The notes under the pieces are model-generated. The model did no database searches. It was given only the letters and a program-made list of their open reading frames with translations, and had not been told where the DNA came from. A stretch of DNA of 64,000 bases from Caenispirillum bisanense. GTDB lineage: Bacteria; Pseudomonadota; Alphaproteobacteria; Rhodospirillales; Rhodospirillaceae. Each line of letters starts with the position of its first letter. Within the stretch, counting starts at the first letter, position 1. A program made the position numbers and the translations under genes. Shown piece by piece: positions 34,789 to 42,256 of this stretch. The stretch lies in NCBI RefSeq assembly GCF_900230255.1, contig NZ_OCNJ01000011.1, positions 1 through 64,000 of the forward strand. The letters are read 5' to 3'.

Positions 34789-36036
34789 ATGAGCGACCAG
34801 CAGCTGGAAATCACCGATCTCCTGGCCTTCACGCATCAGCAGGGCGGCTCCGACCTCCACCTCATCGCCCAGCGCGAGCCCATGCTGCGCCTGTCGGGCG
34901 ACCTGCGGCCCATCAAGACCGGCGCCCTGTCGCAGGACACGGTGAAGCAGATGCTCACCTCCATCATGACGGAGGAGCAGCGGGCGGAGTACGAGCGCGA
35001 GCAGGAAATCGACTTCGCCATCAGCTTCGGCCGCGAGAGCCGCTTCCGCGTCAACGCCTTCAACACCATCACCGGGGCGGCGGCGGTGTTCCGCACCATC
35101 CCGACCAAGGTCCCGAGCCTGGAACAGTTGAACGCGCCCGAGATCTTCAAGAAGTTCGCGGAAAAGGAAAAGGGCCTCGTGCTCGTCACCGGGCCGACCG
35201 GCTCGGGCAAGTCGACGACGCTCGCGGCCATGATCAACCACATCAACGAGACGCAGAACAAGCACATCCTGACCATCGAGGACCCGGTGGAATTCGTCCA
35301 CGACAGCAAGATGTCGCTCATCAACCACCGCGAGGTCGGCAAGCACACCAAGTCCTTCGCCCGCGCGCTGAAATCGGCGCTGCGCGAGGACCCGGACGTC
35401 ATCCTGGTCGGCGAAATGCGCGATCACGAGACCATCAGCCTCGCCCTGACGGCGGCCGAGACGGGCCACCTGGTCATGGGCACCCTGCACACCAGCAGCG
35501 CCGCCAAGACCGTGGACCGCATCATCGACGTCTTCCCCGGCGAGGACAAGGAGATGGTCCGCGCCATGCTGGCCGGCTCGCTGCAGGCCGTGGTGTCGCA
35601 GAAGCTCATGAAGAAGGTGGGCGGCGGGCGCGTCGCGGCGCACGACATCCTCATCGGCACCGACGCCGTGCGCAACCTGATCCGCGAGAACAAGGTGCCG
35701 CAGATCTATTCCATGATGCAGGTCGGCCAGCGCTACGGCATGCAGACCCTGAAGGACGCGGTGCAGAAGCTGGTGGACCAGGGCATCGTCGACGCCAAAG
35801 AGATGGAGGCCTTCGCCAAGGGCGACGACCAGTTGCAGCAGGCCGCCGCCGCCGCCCCGGCCCGGCCCGCCGCCGCCGGCCGCCCGGCCGCGCCGCCGCC
35901 GCCTCCCCCGCCGCCGCCGAGCCACTCCGCCCCGCCGCCGCCGCCCGCGCCCGCCGAGCCGCAGCCCGAGCCCGCCGCCGCCGAGGCCGGCGCCCCGCGC
36001 GGCAAGCGCGGCGGCCTGCGGTCGTTCTTCAACTAG
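34789..36036 (+). CDS. pilT: Pilus retraction ATPase PilT
   Basis: 415 residues from ATG 34789. Walker A GPTGSGKST (~residue 136), Asp box TIEDPVEF, Walker B VILVGEMRD, and His box ETGHLVMGTLHT are all present. The N-terminal PAS-like segment GGSDLHLIAQREPMLRLSG and the C-terminal AIRNLIRE-like stretch (DAVRNLIREN) are those of PilT. It drives disassembly of the type IV pilus at the inner membrane. Unusual is a ~65-residue Pro/Ala-rich extension (PPPPPPPPPSHSAPPPPP) ending KRGGLRSFFN, absent in typical PilT (~345 residues). Next to it, 18 bp downstream, is a pilU-like gene. Confidence 0.94.
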   Translation: MSDQQLEITDLLAFTHQQGGSDLHLIAQREPMLRLSGDLRPIKTGALSQDTVKQMLTSIMTEEQRAEYEREQEIDFAISFGRESRFRVNAFNTITGAAAVFRTIPTKVPSLEQLNAPEIFKKFAEKEKGLVLVTGPTGSGKSTTLAAMINHINETQNKHILTIEDPVEFVHDSKMSLINHREVGKHTKSFARALKSALREDPDVILVGEMRDHETISLALTAAETGHLVMGTLHTSSAAKTVDRIIDVFPGEDKEMVRAMLAGSLQAVVSQKLMKKVGGGRVAAHDILIGTDAVRNLIRENKVPQIYSMMQVGQRYGMQTLKDAVQKLVDQGIVDAKEMEAFAKGDDQLQQAAAAAPARPAAAGRPAAPPPPPPPPPSHSAPPPPPAPAEPQPEPAAAEAGAPRGKRGGLRSFFN

Positions 36037-36054
36037 GGCCGGGAGCGCCGCGCC

Positions 36055-37170
36055 ATGATGCTCGACTACCTGCACGCCTGGCTGACCGACCTGTCCGGCC
36101 CCGACGGCTCCGACCTCTACATCACGGTGGGCGCGCCGCCCATCCTGCGCGGGTCGGGCTTCAAGCCGCTCATCGACCAGCCGCTGCAGCTGGGCCACGT
36201 GCAAGGCATCCTGAACGAGCTGCTGACCGACGCCCAGCGCGCCGCCTTCGAGGCCGAGTGCGAGTTCAACATGGCCTACATGATCGAGGGCACCGGCCGC
36301 TTCCGCATCAACATCTTCCGCCAGCGCGGCCTGCCGGGGCTGGTGATCCGCAAGATCACGACGGAAATCCCGACGCTCCAGCAGTTGAACCTGCCCGACC
36401 AGCTCTATGCGCTCGCCAACGAGAAGCGCGGGCTGGTCATCATGGTCGGCGGCACCGGCTCGGGCAAGTCGACCACGCTGGCGGCCATGATCGGCCAGCG
36501 CAACCACTCGGCCCCCGGGCACATCATCACCATCGAGGACCCGGTGGAATACGTGCACGAGCACGGCCAGTGCATCGTCACCCAGCGCGAGGTGGGCAGC
36601 GACACCCACACCTTCGAGTCGGCCCTGAAGAACGCCCTGCGCCAGAAGCCCGACCTCATCCTGCTCGGCGAGATCCGCGACCATGTGACCATGGAATACG
36701 CCATCAACATCGCCGAAACGGGGCACCTGTGCCTCGCCACCCTGCACGCCAACAACGCCAATCAGGCGCTGGACCGCATCCTCAGCTTCTTCCCGCAGGA
36801 CATGCACAACCAGGTGCTGCTGAACCTGTCGCTGAACCTGAAGGCCCTGCTGTCGCAGCGCCTGGTCCGCACGGTGGACGGCAAGCGGCGGGCGGCGCTG
36901 GAGATCCTGCTCAACCAGGGCCTGGTGAAGGACCTCATCCGCAAGGGCGAGGTGAAGGACATCAAGAAGGTCATGGCCGACAACGCCGCCAACGGCATGC
37001 TGACCTTCGACCAGTCGCTGCTCGCCCTGTTCAAGGACGGCGTCATCGACGAGGAGACGGCCATGGCCGAAGCCGACAACGCCACCGACCTGAAGCTCGC
37101 CATGCGCGAGGCGCGGATGGGCGACGGCGCCGGCCTCGGCAGCGTCGATACCTCCCGCCTGACGCTCTAG
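36055..37170 (+). CDS. pilU: PilT-like ATPase PilU
   Basis: 371 residues. Walker A GGTGSGKST, Asp box TIEDPVEYVHEH, Walker B LILLGEIRD, His box ETGHLCLATLHANNANQALDR. The last motif, together with NLSLNLKALLSQRLV, matches PilU better than PilT. PilU works as a helper to PilT in retraction under load. It has no Pro-rich tail, unlike the upstream PilT. It probably shares one transcript with pilT and the downstream pilin-like gene. Confidence 0.9.
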   Translation: MMLDYLHAWLTDLSGPDGSDLYITVGAPPILRGSGFKPLIDQPLQLGHVQGILNELLTDAQRAAFEAECEFNMAYMIEGTGRFRINIFRQRGLPGLVIRKITTEIPTLQQLNLPDQLYALANEKRGLVIMVGGTGSGKSTTLAAMIGQRNHSAPGHIITIEDPVEYVHEHGQCIVTQREVGSDTHTFESALKNALRQKPDLILLGEIRDHVTMEYAINIAETGHLCLATLHANNANQALDRILSFFPQDMHNQVLLNLSLNLKALLSQRLVRTVDGKRRAALEILLNQGLVKDLIRKGEVKDIKKVMADNAANGMLTFDQSLLALFKDGVIDEETAMAEADNATDLKLAMREARMGDGAGLGSVDTSRLTL

Positions 37171-37183
37171 CGGCGCCGCCGTC

Positions 37184-37855
37184 ATGGCCGCGGCGGACGG
37201 AGGGCGGTCGGCGGCGCAGACTGTGGTGCTGGTGCTGCTGCTCGGCGTCTTCGCCGTGGTGGTGGGCATCAGCGGCCGCGACATGCTGGACCTGACGCGC
37301 CAGTTCACCACCCGCCAGGACCTGGAAACCCTGCGCACCCTGGTGCTGCTCTACCGCACCCGCCACGGCGCCCTGCCCGGCGACGACCCCCGCGGCGTCG
37401 CCGGCGGCGAGGCAGCGGCGGAGGTGACGGGGGTGCGCGGCAACGGCCGGTGGGACGGCCCGGCGCTCGACCTCGCCCGGCCGGAGCGGTCGGAGGCGGT
37501 GGCCGCCTGGGCCGACCTCGCCCGCGCCGGCCTGTGGCAGCCGGACGAAGACCGCACCGCCGCCTTCGCGCCCGTGCCGCACAACCGTTTCGGCGGGCTG
37601 ACCCTGTTCGCCGACGGGCTGATGGGCCTCGGCCCGGCGCTGTGCCTGACCAGCGTGCCGGCGGCCGATGCCCTGCGGCTGGACGCCCGCATGGACGACG
37701 GCGACCCCGCCACCGGCGCCCTGCGCGCCGGCCTGCCGGACGATGCAGAAACCGCCGCCGGGGCCGCCGCCGTCAACCGGCAGTTAAGGACCGGCATACT
37801 ACCATCGGACGGACGGCGGGCGGTGGTGCTCTGCCTGGACCTCGCGGGCGGATGA
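37184..37855 (+). CDS. Pilin-like membrane protein without prepilin leader
   Basis: 223 residues. A membrane helix at ~12-30 (VVLVLLLGVFAVVVGISG) is followed by an amphipathic helix (LETLRTLVLLYRTRHGALPGD) and a globular part with GNGRWDG and WADLARAGLW, patterns common in pseudopilins. The G-F/E cleavage site is missing, so prepilin peptidase probably does not process it. It lies 13 bp after pilU. A role in pilus assembly, perhaps as a membrane-anchored pseudopilin, is inferred from fold pattern and place. Confidence 0.7.
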   Translation: MAAADGGRSAAQTVVLVLLLGVFAVVVGISGRDMLDLTRQFTTRQDLETLRTLVLLYRTRHGALPGDDPRGVAGGEAAAEVTGVRGNGRWDGPALDLARPERSEAVAAWADLARAGLWQPDEDRTAAFAPVPHNRFGGLTLFADGLMGLGPALCLTSVPAADALRLDARMDDGDPATGALRAGLPDDAETAAGAAAVNRQLRTGILPSDGRRAVVLCLDLAGG

Positions 37856-37920
37856 GCAAGGCCGCACCCTCCGACGCAGGCGGGTATGACCTATCGCATA
37901 TGCCGTGGGGGTGGATCGAA

Positions 37921-37948
37921 TTGACGGAAAAGTCATCTATAATATGTG
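37921..37948 (+). promoter_or_regulatory. Candidate promoter of the main prepilin gene
   Basis: TTGACG (37921-37926), 16-bp spacer and TATGTG (37943-37948); a perfect TATAAT (37938-37943) overlaps but is too close to this -35. The AT-rich block is isolated in GC-rich DNA and points at the pilin gene about 150 bp away. Confidence 0.45.
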
Positions 37949-37972
37949 GAAGTTGAATCGCATCAGGAGTAT

Positions 37973-37998
37973 GCCGTAGCCGATGGATCGGCTGCGGC
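37973..37998 (+). other. Hairpin in the 5' leader of the prepilin gene
   Basis: GCCGTAGCCGAT (37973-37984) and ATCGGCTGCGGC (37987-37998) pair over 12 positions with one G-T pair. It lies in the ~140-base leader between the candidate promoter and the start codon. It could stabilise the abundant pilin mRNA or control its translation. Confidence 0.5.
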
Positions 37999-38091
37999 GC
38001 GATTGCGCATTCACGCCCGATGAACCGCACTTTCCCCGCCTGTTGGGGGGCCGCCGCGCCGGACGCGCCGGCGGTGAGGGAATAGGAGAGA

Positions 38092-38724
38092 ATGGTGAAG
38101 ACTATGGACAAGACCGCGCCCCGCGGCGACGCCAATGCGTCCCAGAAGGGCTTTACCCTGATCGAACTGTCGATCGTGCTGGTCATCATCGGCCTGCTGG
38201 TCGGCGGCGTGATCAAGGGCAAGGACCTGATCGACAACACGAAGACGACGAAGTTCATCCAGGAAGTGCAGGCCTATCAGGACGCCATCACCGCCTACGA
38301 AGAACGGTACGGCGCTGATCCGTTCAACGATACGCTCCAGCGTTTCGGCGAGGCGAACAATACAGACAGCGCTACCGCGACGCTCCGCCTGCGGATTGCC
38401 GGCCTAATTTCTCTCGCCCCTGGCGCCAACACTCCGACCAACGCCGTCGCTTTGCATGTCTTCAACGACAGCATCACCTTCCTCGCTGGCAACGTGATGG
38501 CCGGCACGGCCACCAACCTCGGCACGGCTAACGACACGCTCGTCTGCTTCGAAGGTGTACCTTCGGAGGCCGCCGCTGCCGCCGACACCAAGTATGATGA
38601 TGGCGTCGCCAACACGGGCAACATCCGTGCCGCCACCGAAGCAACCGCTGGCACTGCCGTTACGGCCACGGCGACGGCGTCTTTCGGCACCAACACCGCA
38701 ACTGTTTGCGCTCTCGCCAACTAA
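38092..38724 (+). CDS. Type IV prepilin, probable main pilin subunit
   Basis: 210 residues. The leader ends KG followed by FTLIELSIVLVIIGLLVGGV, with Glu at +5, the standard prepilin peptidase site. The conserved helix continues through KGKDLIDNTKTTKFIQEVQAYQ; KTTKFIQEVQAYQDAI... resembles MSHA-type pilins. The globular part is rich in Ala/Thr/Asn with two late Cys (LVCFEG, TVCALAN) that may form the pilin disulfide loop. AGGAGAG lies three bases before this ATG; an in-frame ATG at 38104 has better spacing. Codon use is less GC-biased than in neighbours. It has its own leader and promoter, fitting high expression. Confidence 0.9.
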   Translation: MVKTMDKTAPRGDANASQKGFTLIELSIVLVIIGLLVGGVIKGKDLIDNTKTTKFIQEVQAYQDAITAYEERYGADPFNDTLQRFGEANNTDSATATLRLRIAGLISLAPGANTPTNAVALHVFNDSITFLAGNVMAGTATNLGTANDTLVCFEGVPSEAAAAADTKYDDGVANTGNIRAATEATAGTAVTATATASFGTNTATVCALAN

Positions 38725-38738
38725 ACGCTGGAAGCGGA

Positions 38739-39611
38739 ATGACATTCTCTCGTGAGATAGCCTCATCTCCGCATGGAAGCCGGACTGCATCGCAGTCCGG
38801 CTTCACCCTCATCGAAATGGCGATCGTGCTGGTCATCATCGGCATCGTCGTCACGATGAGTTTCGACTTCACGCAGGACTTCATGCGCAACCGGCGTATC
38901 CAGCAGACGGAAGTCAAGCTGGCGACGATCCAGGAAGCGCTGGTCACCTATGCCTCGCAGTTCCGCCGCCTCCCCTGCCCCGCGAACGGCACCGCCGTCA
39001 CGGGGCAGGAGGACCGAAGCATGAACGGCACCTCCGTCGCCTCCTGCGGCACCGGCACCAATGCCAACCAGGCGCGCGGCGTGGTGCCCTGGACGGTGCT
39101 CGGCCTGTCGCAGGAAAGCGCCATCGACGGGTGGGGCAACTTCATCACCTATCGCGTCGACGTGACCGCCATGCCGACCTCGGCCACGACCTGCCTGCCC
39201 GTCCGCTCGCCGGCGGCCTCGGAAGGCATGAACCTCGCCGGCTGCGACCCGTCGACGGCCGGCGCCATCGCCGCCCGCCTGGAAAACGTCGGGTTCTACG
39301 TCGACCGCGACACCTCCACCGGCACCCCGGACAACCTCGTCGCCGACCCGCGCGCCGGGATACTCACCGGCGCCGCCTATGTGCTGATCAGCCACGGCGA
39401 AAACGGCTGGGGCGCCATCAGTGCCTCCGGCGCCGTCAATACCGCGCCGACGGATGCGCGCGAGGTGCGCAACACCGCCGCCGCCCCGGCCATCCCCGGC
39501 ACCGGCAACGCCTATGTCGACGGCGAGCCCGGCAGCTTCGACGACCTCGTCCGCTTCGCCACGATCATGCAGGTGGCGACCCGCGCCCGCCTCGGCCCCC
39601 GCGCTCCCTGA
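38739..39611 (+). CDS. Large prepilin-like protein A
   Basis: 290 residues from ATG 38739 (GGAAGCGGA ahead), 14 bp after the main pilin stop. The leader ends QSG followed by FTLIEMAIVLVIIGIVVTMS, with Glu at +5. The globular domain has RRLPCPANG, GVVPWTVLGLSQESAIDGWGNF (in parts), ITYRVDV and AAYVLISHGENGWGA, and ends near SFDDLVRFATIMQV. The same set of motifs recurs in the next two genes, so the three form a paralogous family, presumably minor or tip pilins. Several Cys may form disulfides. Confidence 0.88.
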   Translation: MTFSREIASSPHGSRTASQSGFTLIEMAIVLVIIGIVVTMSFDFTQDFMRNRRIQQTEVKLATIQEALVTYASQFRRLPCPANGTAVTGQEDRSMNGTSVASCGTGTNANQARGVVPWTVLGLSQESAIDGWGNFITYRVDVTAMPTSATTCLPVRSPAASEGMNLAGCDPSTAGAIAARLENVGFYVDRDTSTGTPDNLVADPRAGILTGAAYVLISHGENGWGAISASGAVNTAPTDAREVRNTAAAPAIPGTGNAYVDGEPGSFDDLVRFATIMQVATRARLGPRAP

Positions 39612-39628
39612 CCGTTAGGCTGTCCGCC

Positions 39629-42256
39629 ATGCGCCCCCGCCGCCCCGCCGCCCCTGCCCGCCACAACCGCGAAGCCGGCTTCACCATGCTGGCCATGGTG
39701 GTGGTGGTCGGCGCCATCGGGGCGCTGATCCTGGTCAACCAGGTGCTCGGCTCGGCGCAGCGGGAACAACGCATGCAGACGCGCACCCGCGACGACATGG
39801 GCGCCGTGGTCGATGCGCTGGTGGCCTATGCCGCCACCCACAACCGCCTGCCCTGCCCCGACACCACCGCCTCGCCCGACGGCGTCGCGGAAACCACCTG
39901 CACCGCCGCCGGCAGCCAGGCCAACGGCGTCGTGCCGTGGATCACCCTCGGCCTCGGGCCGGAAGACGCCGGCGACCGCTGGGGCAACCTGCTGGCCTAC
40001 CGGGTGGAGCCCGACTTCACCGCCACGACCCCGACTCAGTCCCTGTCGACCCGCTACGGCGCCACCGGCACCACGACCGGCTTGACCGTCTGCCGCACCG
40101 ACAGCGCCCCTTGCGGCGCCGCCGACCAGATCGTCGGACCGCTGGTCACCGGCGACCGCCCGGCGGGCGCCTTCGTGCTGGTCAGCGCCGGTCCTTCGGG
40201 CCGCGGCGGCATCACCGCCGCCGGCGCCGCCACCGGCGCCCCGCCGGCCGGCGGTCGCGAGGCCGACAACCTGACCACGCCGCCCACCACCTACTACGAC
40301 CTGCCCTTCACCACCCGCACCGCCGCCGGCGCCGAACTCGACCCGGTGACCGCGACGGCGCACTTCGACGACATCGTGGAAACGCTGTCGCTGCAGGAGG
40401 TGATGGAGCGCGCCGGACTCCTGACGGGCAGCGGCGCGGCGACGCCCGGCAACCCGTCCATCGCCGGCATGATCGACTTCTCGCCGAAGCCGCTGCAGTC
40501 GGTGAATGCCGCCACGGGCGCCTTCGACGGCTGGACCGCCACCAACAACTACACCCAGCGCGGCTATCTGCCGCAGGTGGACGCCGCCACCGGCATCATC
40601 GCCTTCGAGGACACCCGCACCCTCAACAACGGCCAGCAGAACCAGGACCACCGCGCCTGCATGTGGGCGCAGCACGCCCTGAAGCTGAAGGAGTCGGTGG
40701 TCCGCGCCTATTTCGACATCGCGTTCGAATACGACACCCTCGGCACCCGCAAGCACGGGCTGGTGTTCGCCATGCTGCCGTGGGAACTGCCCACTCGGCG
40801 CGACGGCTACTACGGTATCGAGCGCTGCGGCCAGGAAGGCGACTATCTCGGCTTCGCCTCGCAGAACCACAGCAACGTCGGCATGCGGAACCTGTATGAA
40901 ACCGGCGAGTTCACCGGCAACCCGTCGGACTTCCGGCAGGTCATGCCCTTCGGCGTGGAACTGGACGTGTGGCGCTCGCGCGGCAACATCACCGGCCGCA
41001 GCTTCTACGACCCGCAGGCCGCCGAGACCAGCGACCGCAACCACGTCGCCGTGGTGATCGACAACGTCTATCACAACCCCAACGACGGGGCCGACACCGC
41101 CGCCAACGCCGAATGCCCCGACGCCGGCTCCACCGCCTGCGTCGTCCCCCAGAGCAGCGCCGCCGCCGACCGCCTGTGGCTGGAGCGCGGCACCAACCAG
41201 TGGGCCTCGGTGCGTGTGGAGGTGGAGGACGACACCACCGCCTGCTCCACGGGGCAGATCCACGTCCGGTCCTGGGTGTGGCCGGCCGGCGTGACCAAGC
41301 AGGACGGCTACGACGACCTGACGCAGAACTTCGGCGCGGAAGACGCCAACGCCGAGCGCGCGTCCTATTGCGTCACCAAGCCGACCCGCACCGTCTCCAT
41401 GGGGTACGACTGGACGCCCGCGTCGTGGGATGCGGTGCGCGTCGGCTTCACCGTGGGCTCGCCGGGCGAACCGGCGGAACGGTCCAACCCGCGCCTGCGC
41501 AACTTCGTCGCCGGGTCCTTCCCCAAGTGGCCGGCGCGCCCGGAAAGCAGCGCCGTCACCAGCGCGCAGTCGCAGGAAATCTTCAACGACCGCTTCGGCA
41601 CCAGCGGCAGCAGCTCGCTCAACTGGACGATCCTGAACGACGCCGGCGCGCAGTCCAACGTCGGCCACAGCAGCATGAGCTGGCTGGCGGCGCCGAGCCT
41701 CGGCTTCGAGATCCTGAGCTACCGCGGCGAGCTGGTCACCACGCCCTCCACCGGCCGCTGGCAGCAGGGCTTCGGGGTGCGCGGCGTCGGCGGTGCCGTC
41801 AGCGAGTGGGACATCCCGCCGCTCGACAACATCGCCAACGCCGCCGACCGCGACGGGCCGGGCACGGAAGAGGCGTTGAGCTTCCACTTCGACGCCCTCT
41901 ACGGCAAGACGCGCCTGCTGCTCGGCAGCCTGTCGGATACCGAGCGGGCGCGCGTCGTGGTCTACCAGGGCGGCAACTACGCCAAGCGGGCCGAGTTCCA
42001 GGTCACGGGCTGCAACGCCAGCTACGGCAGCGTGGTGAACCTCGACCCGGCGATCCTGTTCGACAGCGTCTACGTGGAGCCGCTGCCGGCCGGCGCCGAC
42101 GGGCTCGGCACCGCCACCAGCCTCTACGTGCGCTCGGTGAGGGCCTGCGGCGACGGCGTGGCCGACTGCGCGCTGGACCTCGCCCTGCCGCCCGCCGATG
42201 CGGGCTGGATGACCACCTGCACCGCCACCGCCATTTCGGTTCCCAACACGCCATGA
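39629..42256 (+). CDS. Prepilin-like protein B with L-type lectin-like domain
   Basis: 875 residues. The leader ends REAG followed by FTMLAMVVVVGAIGALILV; position +5 is Ala instead of Glu. Residues ~70-270 repeat the prepilin module (RLPCPD, GVVPWITLGLG, WGNLLAYRV, AFVLVSAGPSG, FDDIVETL). Residues ~300-620 look like an L-type (legume) lectin: HGLVFAMLPW, DYLGFASQN, FGVELDVW (the ExD metal pair), RNHVAVVIDNV, WASVRVEVED and VRVGFTVGSPGEP occur in the order of that fold. A further beta-rich domain (~630-875) resembles the end of the next protein. A carbohydrate-binding pilus-tip adhesin is inferred, comparable in position to MshQ of Vibrio. Confidence 0.82.
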   Translation: MRPRRPAAPARHNREAGFTMLAMVVVVGAIGALILVNQVLGSAQREQRMQTRTRDDMGAVVDALVAYAATHNRLPCPDTTASPDGVAETTCTAAGSQANGVVPWITLGLGPEDAGDRWGNLLAYRVEPDFTATTPTQSLSTRYGATGTTTGLTVCRTDSAPCGAADQIVGPLVTGDRPAGAFVLVSAGPSGRGGITAAGAATGAPPAGGREADNLTTPPTTYYDLPFTTRTAAGAELDPVTATAHFDDIVETLSLQEVMERAGLLTGSGAATPGNPSIAGMIDFSPKPLQSVNAATGAFDGWTATNNYTQRGYLPQVDAATGIIAFEDTRTLNNGQQNQDHRACMWAQHALKLKESVVRAYFDIAFEYDTLGTRKHGLVFAMLPWELPTRRDGYYGIERCGQEGDYLGFASQNHSNVGMRNLYETGEFTGNPSDFRQVMPFGVELDVWRSRGNITGRSFYDPQAAETSDRNHVAVVIDNVYHNPNDGADTAANAECPDAGSTACVVPQSSAAADRLWLERGTNQWASVRVEVEDDTTACSTGQIHVRSWVWPAGVTKQDGYDDLTQNFGAEDANAERASYCVTKPTRTVSMGYDWTPASWDAVRVGFTVGSPGEPAERSNPRLRNFVAGSFPKWPARPESSAVTSAQSQEIFNDRFGTSGSSSLNWTILNDAGAQSNVGHSSMSWLAAPSLGFEILSYRGELVTTPSTGRWQQGFGVRGVGGAVSEWDIPPLDNIANAADRDGPGTEEALSFHFDALYGKTRLLLGSLSDTERARVVVYQGGNYAKRAEFQVTGCNASYGSVVNLDPAILFDSVYVEPLPAGADGLGTATSLYVRSVRACGDGVADCALDLALPPADAGWMTTCTATAISVPNTP

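Noticed and set aside
37184-37855. Calling this gene a true prepilin
   Set aside because: There is no Gly-Phe/Met cleavage site with Glu at +5 before its membrane helix, so it is described only as pilin-like.
37938-37943. Perfect TATAAT as -10 of the pilin promoter
   Set aside because: The TTGACG in front is only 11 bp away, too close, and no other -35 lies at 16-18 bp; the overlapping TATGTG fits better.
37965-37980. AGGAG followed by ATG CCG TAG, a two-codon reading frame in the pilin leader
   Set aside because: The ribosome-binding site is only one base from the ATG, so translation is unlikely; probably chance.
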